A stretch of DNA of 64,000 nt from positions 1 through 64,000 of the forward strand of contig QCBL01000001.1 in assembly GCA_003281625.1 (NCBI GenBank), given 5' to 3'. The DNA comes from Prochlorococcus sp. AG-347-I04. Its GTDB lineage: Bacteria; Cyanobacteriota; Cyanobacteriia; PCC-6307; Cyanobiaceae. The notes under the pieces were generated by a model. The model was not told where the DNA came from, searched no databases, and saw only the letters and a program-made list of their open reading frames with translations. This document shows positions 55,705 through 64,000 of the stretch, piece by piece. The translations under genes and the position numbers were made by a program. The first letter of the stretch is position 1. Every line of letters starts with the position of its first letter.

Positions 55705-57036
55705 ATGGGAATTCATTCACAAAGTTCTAGGAGTATTATCAGATTAGAAAATATCTTAATAATTGGAAATGGAGGAAGAGAAAACTCTTTGGCTTGGGCT
55801 ATTCAAAAAAATGAATTAGTTAAAAAAGTTTATTTGATACCTGGTAACGCTGGTTCAGAAAGAATAAACAAATGTAAAAGGATAGAAATCGATATAAATA
55901 ATGAAAATAAACTATTAGAAAAGCTTGATTTTCTGAAAATAGATTTGGTTGTAATAGGACCAGAAATACCTCTTGCAAATGGATTAGCTAATTTTCTTCG
56001 CAAAAAAGGTTTTAAAGTATTTGGTCCCAACAAAGATGGAGCAAAATTAGAATTTAGCAAATCTTGGGCAAAGGAATTTATGAAAGACGCAAATATTCCA
56101 ACTGCAAACTTTTGGAAAGTCAATTCCCTAGAAGAAGCCAAAAAAATTATCAATTCATCATCAATTCCTCTGGTAGTAAAAGCTGATGGTCTAGCTTCAG
56201 GTAAAGGTGTTTTTATTCCTAATTCAAAATCTGAATGCTTAAAAGCAGCAGAATCAATTTTTAATGGTAGATTTGGCGACTCTGGGAATGTAGTTGTTCT
56301 AGAAGAAAAAATTCAAGGGCCAGAAGTTTCAGTTTTTGCTTTGTGCGATGGAGAGAGATATACATTACTTCCCACCGCTCAAGATCACAAACGACTAAAC
56401 GAGAGAGATAAAGGTCCAAATACAGGTGGTATGGGGGCTTATTCTCCCGCCCCATTATTAACAGAAGATTACCTTGATAAAATCATCAAAGAGATAATTG
56501 AACCGACAATAAATGAACTTAATAAAAGAAATATCGACTACAAAGGCGTAATTTACTTTGGGTTAATGATCACAAAATCTGGGCCAAAAGTTATAGAATA
56601 TAATTGCAGGTTTGGTGATCCAGAATGCCAAACAATAATGCCATTAATGGATCAAGATTTTGTATTTCTTTTAGAAAAATGCTCAATGGGAAATTTAACT
56701 TATGGTGAAAAAATTAATACTTCTGATAAAGTTAGTGGCTGTGTAATAGCAACCTCCAAAGGTTATCCTCACGCATATAAAACTGGTATTCCAATAAATA
56801 TAGGTAATGTTGACCCAAATGATTGTCAAATTTTCGACTCAGGCACTACTTTAAGTGAAAATGGTAAATTATTAACTGATGGGGGAAGAGTCTTAAGTAT
56901 TGTTTGTCAAGATAAAGATTTCGATAAGGTTTTCGAAAAAGCATATAAGAATTTAGAAGAAATTCATTTTGAGGGTATTTACTTTAGAAATGACATAGGT
57001 CATCAAGTAAGAAAAAACTTTTCTAAGGAGAATTAA
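55705..57036 (+). CDS. purD: Phosphoribosylamine--glycine ligase PurD
   Basis: PurD is the GAR synthetase of purine synthesis, an ATP-grasp enzyme. ILIIGNGGRENSLAWAI is the family N-terminus, here preceded by about 16 extra residues (MGIHSQSSRSIIRLEN). VVKADGLASGKGVF, GPEVSVFALCDG, GGMGAYSPAPLL and YNCRFGDPECQ follow. Length is 443. nblS starts 4 bp after its stop, so purD-nblS may be cotranscribed. ATG 55705 is the only ATG near the 5' end. Confidence 0.95.
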   Translation: MGIHSQSSRSIIRLENILIIGNGGRENSLAWAIQKNELVKKVYLIPGNAGSERINKCKRIEIDINNENKLLEKLDFLKIDLVVIGPEIPLANGLANFLRKKGFKVFGPNKDGAKLEFSKSWAKEFMKDANIPTANFWKVNSLEEAKKIINSSSIPLVVKADGLASGKGVFIPNSKSECLKAAESIFNGRFGDSGNVVVLEEKIQGPEVSVFALCDGERYTLLPTAQDHKRLNERDKGPNTGGMGAYSPAPLLTEDYLDKIIKEIIEPTINELNKRNIDYKGVIYFGLMITKSGPKVIEYNCRFGDPECQTIMPLMDQDFVFLLEKCSMGNLTYGEKINTSDKVSGCVIATSKGYPHAYKTGIPINIGNVDPNDCQIFDSGTTLSENGKLLTDGGRVLSIVCQDKDFDKVFEKAYKNLEEIHFEGIYFRNDIGHQVRKNFSKEN

Positions 57037-57040
57037 ACTT

Positions 57041-59107
57041 ATGGTGGATACAAATAATCGAGAAAGTAGAAATTATAATACCAGTGATAATGAATATATG
57101 AATGATAACTATTGGATAAATGGACTCCTCGTTTGGTGGAGTGGGTTCAGTTTAAGAACAAAATTATTAGCTATAGCAACTCTTGTCGTGAGCCTCTTAA
57201 TGACAGGAATAACTTTTTTTGCATTAAATAGTATTCAAAGAGATGCAGGAATGAATGATACTAGATATGCTCGAGATCTCGGCTTATTATTATCTGGGAA
57301 TGTTACAGAATTAGTTGCTAATGACCAAAAAAAAGAAATTTCAAATGTAGCTGAAAAGTTTTGGAGATCAAGCCGAAACCTGCGTTACATATTCTTTACT
57401 GATGCTGAAGATATTGTTCAACTTGGGATACCGATCAGTGCGACACCTACAAGCTCAGACAGTCAATTTCAGCTCACTAGAAAGTTAAAATTGCCTTCAG
57501 AATTAAAGAAGAGACCACAATTCCCTTTAGTTAGGCAGCATGCAACACCTCAAGGTCAAGTAACAGATGTATTTGTGCCAATGTTGTGGAAAGGCAAATA
57601 TCTAGGTACTTTAGCTTTGGGAGTCACTCCTAATAAAAAAGCTCTAGCCAGTGCTGCTTTAACTAGAGAAGTAACAATTGCAGTTTTTATCTCCATTTGG
57701 GTTTTAGTAATACTTGGAGCAGTATTCAATGCACTTACAATCACAAGACCTGTAAGAGAGTTAGTAAGAGGTGTTAGAGAAATTTCAAGAGGAAATTTTA
57801 AGTCCAGAATTTCTTTACCTATGACAGGTGATCTTGGAGAGCTCTTAAATGGATTTAACAGAATGGCCACACAATTAGAAAATTACGACGAAGCTAATAT
57901 TGAAGAACTGAAAGCAGCACAAATCAAACAGCAATCCCTAATAGCTACAATGGCTGATGGTGCAATATTATTGGACGCTCAAGGCAAGATTGTACTTACT
58001 AATCCAACAGCAAAGAGATTGTTTCGTTGGGAAGGAAGGTTCTTAGAGGGTAAACATTTTTTAAATGAAATTCCTGAAATTTTATCTAACGACTTACACA
58101 CAAATATAGAATCTATTTTAAACAGGGAAAAGGAGAAGGACGATTTAAGATTCAGTTTAGGGGAACCAGCAAGAACCTTAAGAATTGTCTTGCAATCAGT
58201 TTTAGATACAAATAAAGTTGAATTAAAAGGGATTGCCGTAACAATACAAGATTTAACTAGAGAAGTTGAACTTAACGCGGCACAAAATAGATTTATTAGT
58301 AATGTTTCCCACGAATTGAGGACTCCACTTTTTAATATCAAAAGTTATGTAGAGACCTTACATGATTTAAAAGATCAGCTTTCAGATGAAGAACAAATAG
58401 AATTTTTGGGTATTGCAAATTCTGAGACTGATAGATTAACAAGACTTGTAAATGATGTATTAGATTTATCAAGATTGGAGTCTGGGAAAATTGTTCAACT
58501 AGAGCAAATGGATATTAAACCTGCCATAGAACAAACTCTTAGAAATTATAGGCTTAATGCTATAGAAAAAAATGTTTCATTAGCTCATGAAATTGAGGAA
58601 ACTATTCCTCAAATTCTTGGAAATTTTGATTTACTTTTACAGGTTTTTGATAATTTACTGGGTAATGGATTGAAATTCAGCCCAAAAAACAGTTCTCTAA
58701 TTATAAGAGCTTATACATGGCCAGATTCTTGTCCTGCTTACCCTCCAAGTATTAAAAATGATGCAGCCCCTCAATGTGAATTAGTTTCACCACTACCAAA
58801 AGTAAGAATTGAAATTGCTGATACTGGCTCAGGAATATCTCAAGCTGATCAAGAAAAAATATTTGATCGTTTTTACAGAGTAGAGAATTCAGTACATACT
58901 GAGCAGGGTACCGGTTTAGGTTTATCTATAGTGCGGGGAATAATTGAAAAACATGGTGGGGAGATTCGTATGGCTAGCGAATTAGGAGTAGGCACAACTT
59001 TCTGGTTTGATTTAGCACTAGCACAATCTGATAAAGATGAATTATTGACAAAATCTATTAATAATTCAGATTCTTTTTCAGGTTCTGAAATTAAAGAAAT
59101 TATCTAA
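57041..59107 (+). CDS. nblS: Membrane sensor histidine kinase, NblS/Hik33 (DspA) type
   Basis: NblS responds to high light and nutrient stress and controls hli and photosynthesis genes in cyanobacteria. Two transmembrane helices (about 42-62 and 218-240) bracket a periplasmic sensor. A HAMP domain follows (about 240-292), a PAS-like domain (about 300-405), the HisKA domain with phospho-acceptor His424 in SNVSHELRTPLFNIKSY, and the ATPase domain with N box DNLLGNGLKFSP and G boxes ADTGSGIS and GTGLGLSIV. Length is 688. The stop overlaps the kaiC stop on the other strand. A target hli gene lies at 35.3 kb. Confidence 0.9.
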   Translation: MVDTNNRESRNYNTSDNEYMNDNYWINGLLVWWSGFSLRTKLLAIATLVVSLLMTGITFFALNSIQRDAGMNDTRYARDLGLLLSGNVTELVANDQKKEISNVAEKFWRSSRNLRYIFFTDAEDIVQLGIPISATPTSSDSQFQLTRKLKLPSELKKRPQFPLVRQHATPQGQVTDVFVPMLWKGKYLGTLALGVTPNKKALASAALTREVTIAVFISIWVLVILGAVFNALTITRPVRELVRGVREISRGNFKSRISLPMTGDLGELLNGFNRMATQLENYDEANIEELKAAQIKQQSLIATMADGAILLDAQGKIVLTNPTAKRLFRWEGRFLEGKHFLNEIPEILSNDLHTNIESILNREKEKDDLRFSLGEPARTLRIVLQSVLDTNKVELKGIAVTIQDLTREVELNAAQNRFISNVSHELRTPLFNIKSYVETLHDLKDQLSDEEQIEFLGIANSETDRLTRLVNDVLDLSRLESGKIVQLEQMDIKPAIEQTLRNYRLNAIEKNVSLAHEIEETIPQILGNFDLLLQVFDNLLGNGLKFSPKNSSLIIRAYTWPDSCPAYPPSIKNDAAPQCELVSPLPKVRIEIADTGSGISQADQEKIFDRFYRVENSVHTEQGTGLGLSIVRGIIEKHGGEIRMASELGVGTTFWFDLALAQSDKDELLTKSINNSDSFSGSEIKEII

Positions 59108-60633
59108 TTATTATCTAATCCTTTAAAAACATTTTGAACATTTTGATCAGGCACTATTCTGTGAGGGGCACCACTAAATATTTGTTCGAAATTAGAAAAA
59201 GAATCCCTTATTTCTGGGCCACTATTTGTAATGATAAATTCTCTTATTCGTTTATCATGCCATGATCCCCTCATTTTAAAAACATTTAAAGCTCGTGCCA
59301 TTTCACCTTTTATTTCTACATATTGCAGCAACAAAATGGTGTCTGTAATAGTTGAGATATGAGAATCAGTTATAGAATGACTTCCCATAAATTCTTCAGC
59401 AGTATTAGTAAAAAAGCCTGCTATTTCCTCTTGTTTTGTATAGCCAGTAACAGCAATTACAAACTGTCTAAATGCATTCAAACTTACACCCCTTGCTAAT
59501 GCAGAGAGAGAATCAATTGCCATTCTTTTTGGCTTAAATTGATTAATTTGCGTTTTTATAATTTGTAAGTGATCCTCTAAACCAGTTGATTCAGGATATG
59601 CACAAATAATTTTTAATAATCCATCACTTTCCATTTTTTCAAAATCTATACCCCAACTAGTAGCATTCCTAAGCAATTGAGCCCTAGATTCTTCATATGC
59701 AAAAAGTATTGCTCTTTCATTATTGTTATAAGCATCTTCAACAAATTTCGATACAAGCATTGTTTTGCCCGTACCAGTTGCTCCAGTGGCTAGAATAATG
59801 GAATCTTGAAAATATCCACCACCACACATATCATCAAGATCTTTAACTCCAGAGCTAATCCGAATATTTGAGGATCTCTGCGTTAATCTCATTGCTCCTA
59901 GAGCAAACACACTTATTCCATCCATTCCCATAGTGAATGGATATTCACCTTTCATATGTACAGTACCTCTTAACTTCAGTACTTCTAGAGTTCTTCTTCT
60001 CTTCTCTGACTCAAGAACATTTCTTAATAAGACAACATTATCAGATACAAATTCTTCTACACCATATCTTGCAATTGGTCCGTAATCATCCACCCTTTCT
60101 GTAGTCATAACTGTTGTCACACCTATTTCTTTTAATCTTGCTATCAATCTAAATATTTCCCTTCTAACAACATAAATAGCATCATACTGTTGAAAGACAG
60201 CAGTAATTGAATCTATTGCAACTCTTTTAGCTTTATATTTTCTAATTGCATAACTAATTCTCTCAATAAGACCAGACAAGTCAAAGTTACCAGCCACATC
60301 CTGACCATCAGGATCAGGAGATGCGTCCAAAATAAAAAGTTTATTTTGATCAATTAATTCTTGTAAATCCCACCCAAAACTTGCGGCATTTCTAATAATA
60401 TCTAAGGGCGATTCCTCAAATGTCACAAAAATTCCGGGCTCATCAAAATTAAAAATTCCATGGTGTAAGTATTGCAGCGAAAAAACAGTTTTACCAGTTC
60501 CTGAGGTGCCACTTACGAGTGTACTTCGAGATACAGGCAACCCACCTCTACAAACATCATCAAAACCTTCTATTCCAGTTGGTAATTTTTGTACTTGCAT
60601 TTTATTTGATTTGCCAAATTTCTTATCATTCAT
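59104..60633 (-). CDS. kaiC: Circadian clock ATPase/kinase KaiC
   Basis: KaiC is a two-domain RecA-like hexamer with slow ATPase and autokinase activity that keeps circadian time. CI and CII each carry a P-loop: GTSGTGKTVFS near residue 48 and GATGTGKTMLVS near residue 285. The CI catalytic pair is in TFEESP. The phosphorylation cluster ITDSHISTITDT is intact, with Ser427 and Thr428 matching S. elongatus Ser431/Thr432. Length is 509. kaiB is 71 bp upstream. Without KaiA in the window, the clock here is expected to be an hourglass-type timer, as known for Prochlorococcus. Confidence 0.97.
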   Translation of the reverse strand: MNDKKFGKSNKMQVQKLPTGIEGFDDVCRGGLPVSRSTLVSGTSGTGKTVFSLQYLHHGIFNFDEPGIFVTFEESPLDIIRNAASFGWDLQELIDQNKLFILDASPDPDGQDVAGNFDLSGLIERISYAIRKYKAKRVAIDSITAVFQQYDAIYVVRREIFRLIARLKEIGVTTVMTTERVDDYGPIARYGVEEFVSDNVVLLRNVLESEKRRRTLEVLKLRGTVHMKGEYPFTMGMDGISVFALGAMRLTQRSSNIRISSGVKDLDDMCGGGYFQDSIILATGATGTGKTMLVSKFVEDAYNNNERAILFAYEESRAQLLRNATSWGIDFEKMESDGLLKIICAYPESTGLEDHLQIIKTQINQFKPKRMAIDSLSALARGVSLNAFRQFVIAVTGYTKQEEIAGFFTNTAEEFMGSHSITDSHISTITDTILLLQYVEIKGEMARALNVFKMRGSWHDKRIREFIITNSGPEIRDSFSNFEQIFSGAPHRIVPDQNVQNVFKGLDNN

Positions 60634-60704
60634 AGTTTTGTGCTAATTAAACAAAAATAAAATAAATTTTGAATTTATTCTTAATTTTAAAAGTTTTATA
60701 TATT

Positions 60705-61022
60705 TTATTTATCTCCACTATATTCAGTTTCAGTTAATTCATCAAAAAGTAGATCTAAACCAATTAAAACTTTTTCTCTATCTGAAAGATCACCTATTAT
60801 TTTTCTAACTGGTGGCGGTAAAATTTTTGCTAATGTTGGAGTGGCTAAAATTTTATCTTCTTCTGCAAGTTGTGGTTGCTTAAGTACATCGATAACCTTC
60901 AAAGCATAAACTCCTTTGAATTCATTATCTAAAATTTCTCTTAAGGTATTTAAAGCTCTCATCGAATTAGGAGTATTTCCAGCAACATAGAGTTTTAAAA
61001 TATATGTTTTCCTTGCTGCCAT
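60705..61022 (-). CDS. kaiB: Circadian clock protein KaiB
   Basis: KaiB is a thioredoxin-like, fold-switching protein that binds the CI ring of KaiC. The 105-residue product starts [24 protein letters not shown] and contains [33 protein letters not shown], which match the family closely, including the Gly and Asp residues linked to fold switching. It is cotranscribed with kaiC (71 bp gap). The spacer to the divergent rplU is only 143 bp, with no room for kaiA. Confidence 0.97.
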   Translation of the reverse strand: MAARKTYILKLYVAGNTPNSMRALNTLREILDNEFKGVYALKVIDVLKQPQLAEEDKILATPTLAKILPPPVRKIIGDLSDREKVLIGLDLLFDELTETEYSGDK

Positions 61023-61071
61023 CTTTATAGTTCCTGAATTGATATAAAAGAATTAAAACAACCCTTGACTT

Positions 61072-61100
61072 ATTACACTACAAAATAAGAAAATAGACAA
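61072..61100 (-). promoter_or_regulatory. Candidate sigma-70 promoter of kaiBC
   Basis: On the minus strand, a -35 TTGTCT (61095-61100) and a -10 TGTAAT (61072-61077) are 17 bp apart, about 50 bp upstream of the kaiB ATG. Spacing is ideal and both hexamers fit the consensus in four positions or more. Confidence 0.5.
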
Positions 61101-61165
61101 ACTATTATGATTGCTTGTTGGGCTGAATCAAATTATTAATTTGAGCCTAATAGCGTCTTTAAGAT

Positions 61166-61606
61166 ATGACAAATTCTAAAAACTCCTCAAACAATTTATC
61201 TAAAAGTAATGAATTGTATGCAATAGCAGAAACTTCAGGTCAACAATTTTGGTTCGAAGTTGATAGATACTATGACATAGACAGGTTAAATGCAAAAGAG
61301 AAAGATAAGATAACACTGGAAAAAGTTTTAGTTTTAAAAGACAAAGATTCTATAACTATTGGTAAACCTTACGTAAAAGATGCAAAAATTGAATTAGAAG
61401 TAGTCTCTCATAAAAGAGATAAGAAGATTCTCGTATACAAGATGCGTCCCAAAAAAAAGACAAGAAGAAAGATGGGACATAGACAAGAACTTACAAGAGT
61501 TATGGTAAAATCAATTACAATAGGTAAAAACGCTCCTAAGTCTTCTTCCAAAAAGGAGACTGTTAAAAAGGAAACTAAACCAAAATCCGAAAAATCTACA
61601 AATTAA
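61166..61606 (+). CDS. rplU: 50S ribosomal protein L21 with charged C-terminal tail
   Basis: L21 binds 23S rRNA in the large ribosomal subunit. The core (about residues 15-115) shows ELYAIAETSGQQFWFEVDRY and the VYKMRPKKKTRRKMGHRQ motif, typical of the family. Bacterial L21 is usually about 103 residues. Here about 16 extra residues precede the core, and a Lys/Ser/Glu-rich tail of about 30 residues follows. rpmA follows after 9 bp, the conserved order. Divergent from kaiB. Confidence 0.95.
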   Translation: MTNSKNSSNNLSKSNELYAIAETSGQQFWFEVDRYYDIDRLNAKEKDKITLEKVLVLKDKDSITIGKPYVKDAKIELEVVSHKRDKKILVYKMRPKKKTRRKMGHRQELTRVMVKSITIGKNAPKSSSKKETVKKETKPKSEKSTN

Positions 61607-61615
61607 ACACTTCTA

Positions 61616-61876
61616 ATGGCACATAAAAAAGGAACAGGTTCTACTAGAAATGGAAGAGATTCAAATTCCAAAAGATTGGGTGTAAAAGCTTATGGAGGAG
61701 AAAAAGTAACTGCTGGATCAATTTTAATTCGCCAAAGAGGAACATCCTTTTTGCCGGGGATCAATGTTGGGATAGGTAAAGATGACACCCTTTTTGCACT
61801 CAAAGAAGGAATAGTAAGTTTCGAAAGCATTAAAAGAAATTTAAAAAATAGAAAAAGAGTTAATATAGTTATCTAA
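61616..61876 (+). CDS. rpmA: 50S ribosomal protein L27
   Basis: L27 reaches the peptidyl transferase centre of the ribosome. The 86-residue product begins [20 protein letters not shown]. It starts straight at the mature-type sequence, without the cleaved N-terminal leader seen in Firmicutes. [20 protein letters not shown] is the core motif. It is in one unit with rplU. Its stop overlaps the end of the convergent methyltransferase gene by 8 bp. Confidence 0.97.
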   Translation: MAHKKGTGSTRNGRDSNSKRLGVKAYGGEKVTAGSILIRQRGTSFLPGINVGIGKDDTLFALKEGIVSFESIKRNLKNRKRVNIVI

Positions 61877-62609
61877 TTTTCCTATAAGCTCTTGTAGTTA
61901 TAAGAATAGGATGAAATACTTCTAAAAAATTTGATTGTAGAGTCTGAAAAAACTTTTCAACAATTTGAATATCGTCAAGATGAAATGGATATTCATTCTT
62001 ATCTCCTTTATAAAAATACCAATTGAATAGTGCAATAGAATTATTATCCATAATCTCAGTGAAATTATTAATTTGAGAAGTTGGATCTGCAAGATGTTCC
62101 AAAACATCAAGACAAACTATCGTATCAAATTTCAATTTTTGTGTATCTTGAATTGTCTCGCAGAAAGTAAGTTTTTTTTCGACTCCTAATTTCTTAGCCC
62201 TGTATTCAACAAAATTTCTATTTGTTTGATTAATATCTACAAAAAAAACATGCTCAACTTTTGAAGACATTGCGTTAGCTAAGGCGTGCGTACCAATGCC
62301 TCCTCCAAAATCCAAAACTAAATCTCTAGAAAATCTCTGCTGAAGTTTTAAAGTATCAGCAATGTAATCCCTACTTGTGATATGCCAAGCAGCCAAATCA
62401 GCAACATGTTTATCTCCTACAATTTCGGTATAAAAATCTGAAACATCACTCAAAGCTTCTCCAGGATGTGAATTTGCCAAATTCATCTTTGCATTTGCAA
62501 GGAATCCATCTAAATCACATTCTTTGATAGATAAGTATTCCATTAAATGTGATTTCAAATTAAAAGCATTGTCTAAAAACTCTTTTAAAATGAAATTATT
62601 GTTTTTCAA
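61869..62609 (-). CDS. SAM-dependent methyltransferase, substrate unknown
   Basis: A 246-residue class I methyltransferase. Motif I is [17 protein letters not shown] near residue 97. An acidic residue follows in [10 protein letters not shown], and motif IV is [15 protein letters not shown]. The N-terminal 90 residues, including [19 protein letters not shown], are not a named domain to me. The substrate cannot be told. Start is ATG 62609. The 3' end overlaps rpmA by 8 bp. Confidence 0.82.
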   Translation of the reverse strand: MKNNNFILKEFLDNAFNLKSHLMEYLSIKECDLDGFLANAKMNLANSHPGEALSDVSDFYTEIVGDKHVADLAAWHITSRDYIADTLKLQQRFSRDLVLDFGGGIGTHALANAMSSKVEHVFFVDINQTNRNFVEYRAKKLGVEKKLTFCETIQDTQKLKFDTIVCLDVLEHLADPTSQINNFTEIMDNNSIALFNWYFYKGDKNEYPFHLDDIQIVEKFFQTLQSNFLEVFHPILITTRAYRKIR

Positions 62610-62685
62610 TTTCTTACTCTAAATTTCCATTATCAAAATCATAGGATGGTTATAAATCTTTCTCAAAGCATTCTTAATATTAAAA

Positions 62686-63609
62686 ATGGAAACTAAAGAT
62701 GGATTCATAGTAATTAATAAAGAGAAAGGATGTACATCTCATGATTGTGTTAAACAAATAAGGAAGTTACTAAATACAAAAAAGGTCGGGCATACAGGAA
62801 CTCTTGATCCAGAAGTCATTGGAACATTACCTATAGCTGTAGGCAATGCAACAAGATTTATTCAATATCTTCCACAGGGTAAAACTTACATAGGACAAAT
62901 TAAGTTAGGGATAAGAACAAGCACTGATGATATTCACGGAGAAATAATTAATCAAAAAAGTTGGCCTAAAATCAGTGATGAAAAATTAGATCAATACTTA
63001 AATAAATTTAGAGGAATTATTAAACAAATTCCGCCTAAAGTATCTAGTGTGCACGTCAATGGTGAGAGAGCTTATAAAAAATCTTTAAGGAATGAAATTT
63101 TTGAATTAGCACCAAGAGAAGTAAAAATAGACGAACTTATCTTAATGAAATGGGATCAAATAAACGGAATCATAGAAATAAAAATCAAATGTTCAGCTGG
63201 CACATACATAAGAGCAATTGCAAGAGATATAGGAGAAATTCTTAATTCCGAAGGTTGCCTTCTACAACTAAAAAGAATTTCAGCTTGTGGCTTTGATGAA
63301 CAAAACTCGATAAAAATATGTGACATCGAAAAAGAAAAAGGAAAAAAAAATTCAAAAAATTTCATTATTCCAACAATTTCTGCTCTCAATCACATTTCAT
63401 CATTTGTCTTAAGTAATGAAGAACAAATCAATTTTTGGCAAACAGGAAGATCGATTAAAGTGGACATTAATTACTTCAAGGAAAGCAGGTCCTTTGATTT
63501 TAAAAAACCCTTAAAAGTAATAGATAAAAAACAAACATTACTTGGAATAGGCTTCTTAAATAAAGAGCTATCAAATATAAATCCAAAATTAGTCCTTAAT
63601 GCCAAATAA
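62686..63609 (+). CDS. truB: tRNA pseudouridine-55 synthase TruB
   Basis: TruB makes pseudouridine at position 55 of the T loop of tRNAs. The catalytic Asp41 is in [19 protein letters not shown]. The family motifs [31 protein letters not shown] and [15 protein letters not shown] follow. Length is 307. Start is ATG 62686. The C-terminal 80 residues are Lys/Asn-rich and less conserved. It converges with the SpoIID-like gene, 3 bp between stops. Confidence 0.95.
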   Translation: METKDGFIVINKEKGCTSHDCVKQIRKLLNTKKVGHTGTLDPEVIGTLPIAVGNATRFIQYLPQGKTYIGQIKLGIRTSTDDIHGEIINQKSWPKISDEKLDQYLNKFRGIIKQIPPKVSSVHVNGERAYKKSLRNEIFELAPREVKIDELILMKWDQINGIIEIKIKCSAGTYIRAIARDIGEILNSEGCLLQLKRISACGFDEQNSIKICDIEKEKGKKNSKNFIIPTISALNHISSFVLSNEEQINFWQTGRSIKVDINYFKESRSFDFKKPLKVIDKKQTLLGIGFLNKELSNINPKLVLNAK

Positions 63610-63612
63610 CTT

Positions 63613-64000
63613 CTATAGATAATTTTTTCTAAAAGGTTTAATCTGAACACCCTTATAAAAATGCTTTAATATTCTTTCAGCTTTTTGGCCTCTAGACGCC
63701 AGATATTTAGCACCCCATTGACTCATTCCTACTCCATGACCAGATCCTTGTCCAAAAACTATCAACCCTTTCTTTTGGGAAGTATTGTTGTTTAATTCTT
63801 CCTCAAAAAATTTAAATCTGACAAAATTACTGTTCAGGCCTAATCTTTTTCTAAAAGCCACCCCAGACATTTGATCAGAACCATAAGCCCCAATAAGTTT
63901 TAAATTTTTTACCCTCCCCGTACTAGTAATATCTTGAATCTCTATATTTTTTAAACCTCCAATCTTTGGAAATAAATTTATTAATTCATTACTCGAAATT
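63613..64000 (-). CDS. SpoIID/LytB domain protein (5' end cut by window edge)
   Basis: The C-terminal part (129 codons) of a protein with the SpoIID fold, related to the lytic transglycosylase SpoIID/LytB that cleaves peptidoglycan stripped of stem peptides. The SpoIID C-terminal signature GQGSGHGVGMSQWGAKYLASRG followed by ILKHFYKGVQI is clear. The frame remains open to the right edge, so the start and any signal peptide are outside the window. In cyanobacteria the role is not well known. Confidence 0.88.
   Translation of the reverse strand, partial: ISSNELINLFPKIGGLKNIEIQDITSTGRVKNLKLIGAYGSDQMSGVAFRKRLGLNSNFVRFKFFEEELNNNTSQKKGLIVFGQGSGHGVGMSQWGAKYLASRGQKAERILKHFYKGVQIKPFRKNYL

Noticed and set aside
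1..64000. Mobile elements, CRISPR arrays, prophage, attachment sites at the tRNAs
   Set aside because: No transposase or integrase frames, no spaced direct repeats, and no duplicated tRNA ends were seen; all three tRNAs sit in core-gene surroundings.

Overview
The window is a dense, AT-rich (about one third GC by eye) stretch of cyanobacterial chromosome. Gene content and protein sequences fit Prochlorococcus, most likely a high-light-adapted strain. The markers are: a nickel superoxide dismutase with its protease and a putative nickel transporter; kaiB-kaiC directly beside rplU-rpmA with no kaiA; clpR-clpP3; a high-light-inducible protein; Ftn2/ARC6; Omp85; an NblS-type kinase; DUF1825/DUF3086/DUF3119 proteins; and tiny spacers with overlapping gene ends. 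The species call is inference from these traits, not from a database match. I see no insertion sequence, prophage, integrase, CRISPR array, replication origin or large repeat. This is core genome rather than a genomic island.

Layout. 0-9.9 kb: ffh (3' end off the left edge), ftn2, pdhA, a group 2 sigma factor, nnrD/E, mnmA and lnt. 10-17 kb: an FKBP isomerase, the sodN-sodX pair facing a NicO-type transporter, trpC-lpd-spoU on the minus strand, then murA. 17-25 kb: two tiny overlapping membrane-peptide ORFs, tRNA-Leu(CAA) almost fused to argD, folC, an FAD oxidase plus CodA-like amidohydrolase pair, tRNA-His and miaB. 24-29 kb: ddl, a membrane protein, ftsQ and ftsZ (a reduced division cluster), SRP RNA on the minus strand, panB. 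29-35 kb: hemW, a PIN-TRAM membrane protein, clpR-clpP3, ilvC-cobD. 35-37 kb: a high-light-inducible protein, four small hypothetical proteins, and HU with a clear terminator. 37-44 kb: a 0.6-kb gene-poor gap, glgX, tRNA-Gly(TCC), a GPH sugar symporter, an MlaE-type permease, DUF3119, DUF3086 and plsY. 44-57 kb: pyrF, tyrS, DUF1825, a GIY-YIG-like protein, pepA, msrA, the envelope operon bamA-lpxC-fabZ-lpxA-lpxB, and divergent purC/purD. 57-64 kb: nblS convergent with kaiC-kaiB, rplU-rpmA, a methyltransferase, truB and a SpoIID-like protein cut by the right edge.

How the genes work together. The window covers envelope building (lpxA/B/C, fabZ, bamA, lnt, murA, ddl), division (ftn2, ftsQ, ftsZ), light and time sensing (nblS, kaiBC, hli), Ni-based oxidative defence, proteolysis (clpR/clpP3, pepA), translation and RNA modification (mnmA, miaB, truB, tyrS, rplU, rpmA, spoU), protein targeting (ffh plus its RNA) and central metabolism.

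Points that most deserve a second look. (1) sodX has its catalytic serine codon immediately upstream of the only in-frame ATG, and a one-base shift in a T-rich run would restore a good start. (2) The spoU methyltransferase has a family-like N-terminus with no usable start codon. (3) There is an ATGA-coupled pair of 35/36-residue membrane peptides. (4) The tRNA-Leu 3' end lies 5 nt from the argD ATG. (5) The hup-glgX gap holds GC-rich hairpin islands. No wholly new multi-gene system is evident.
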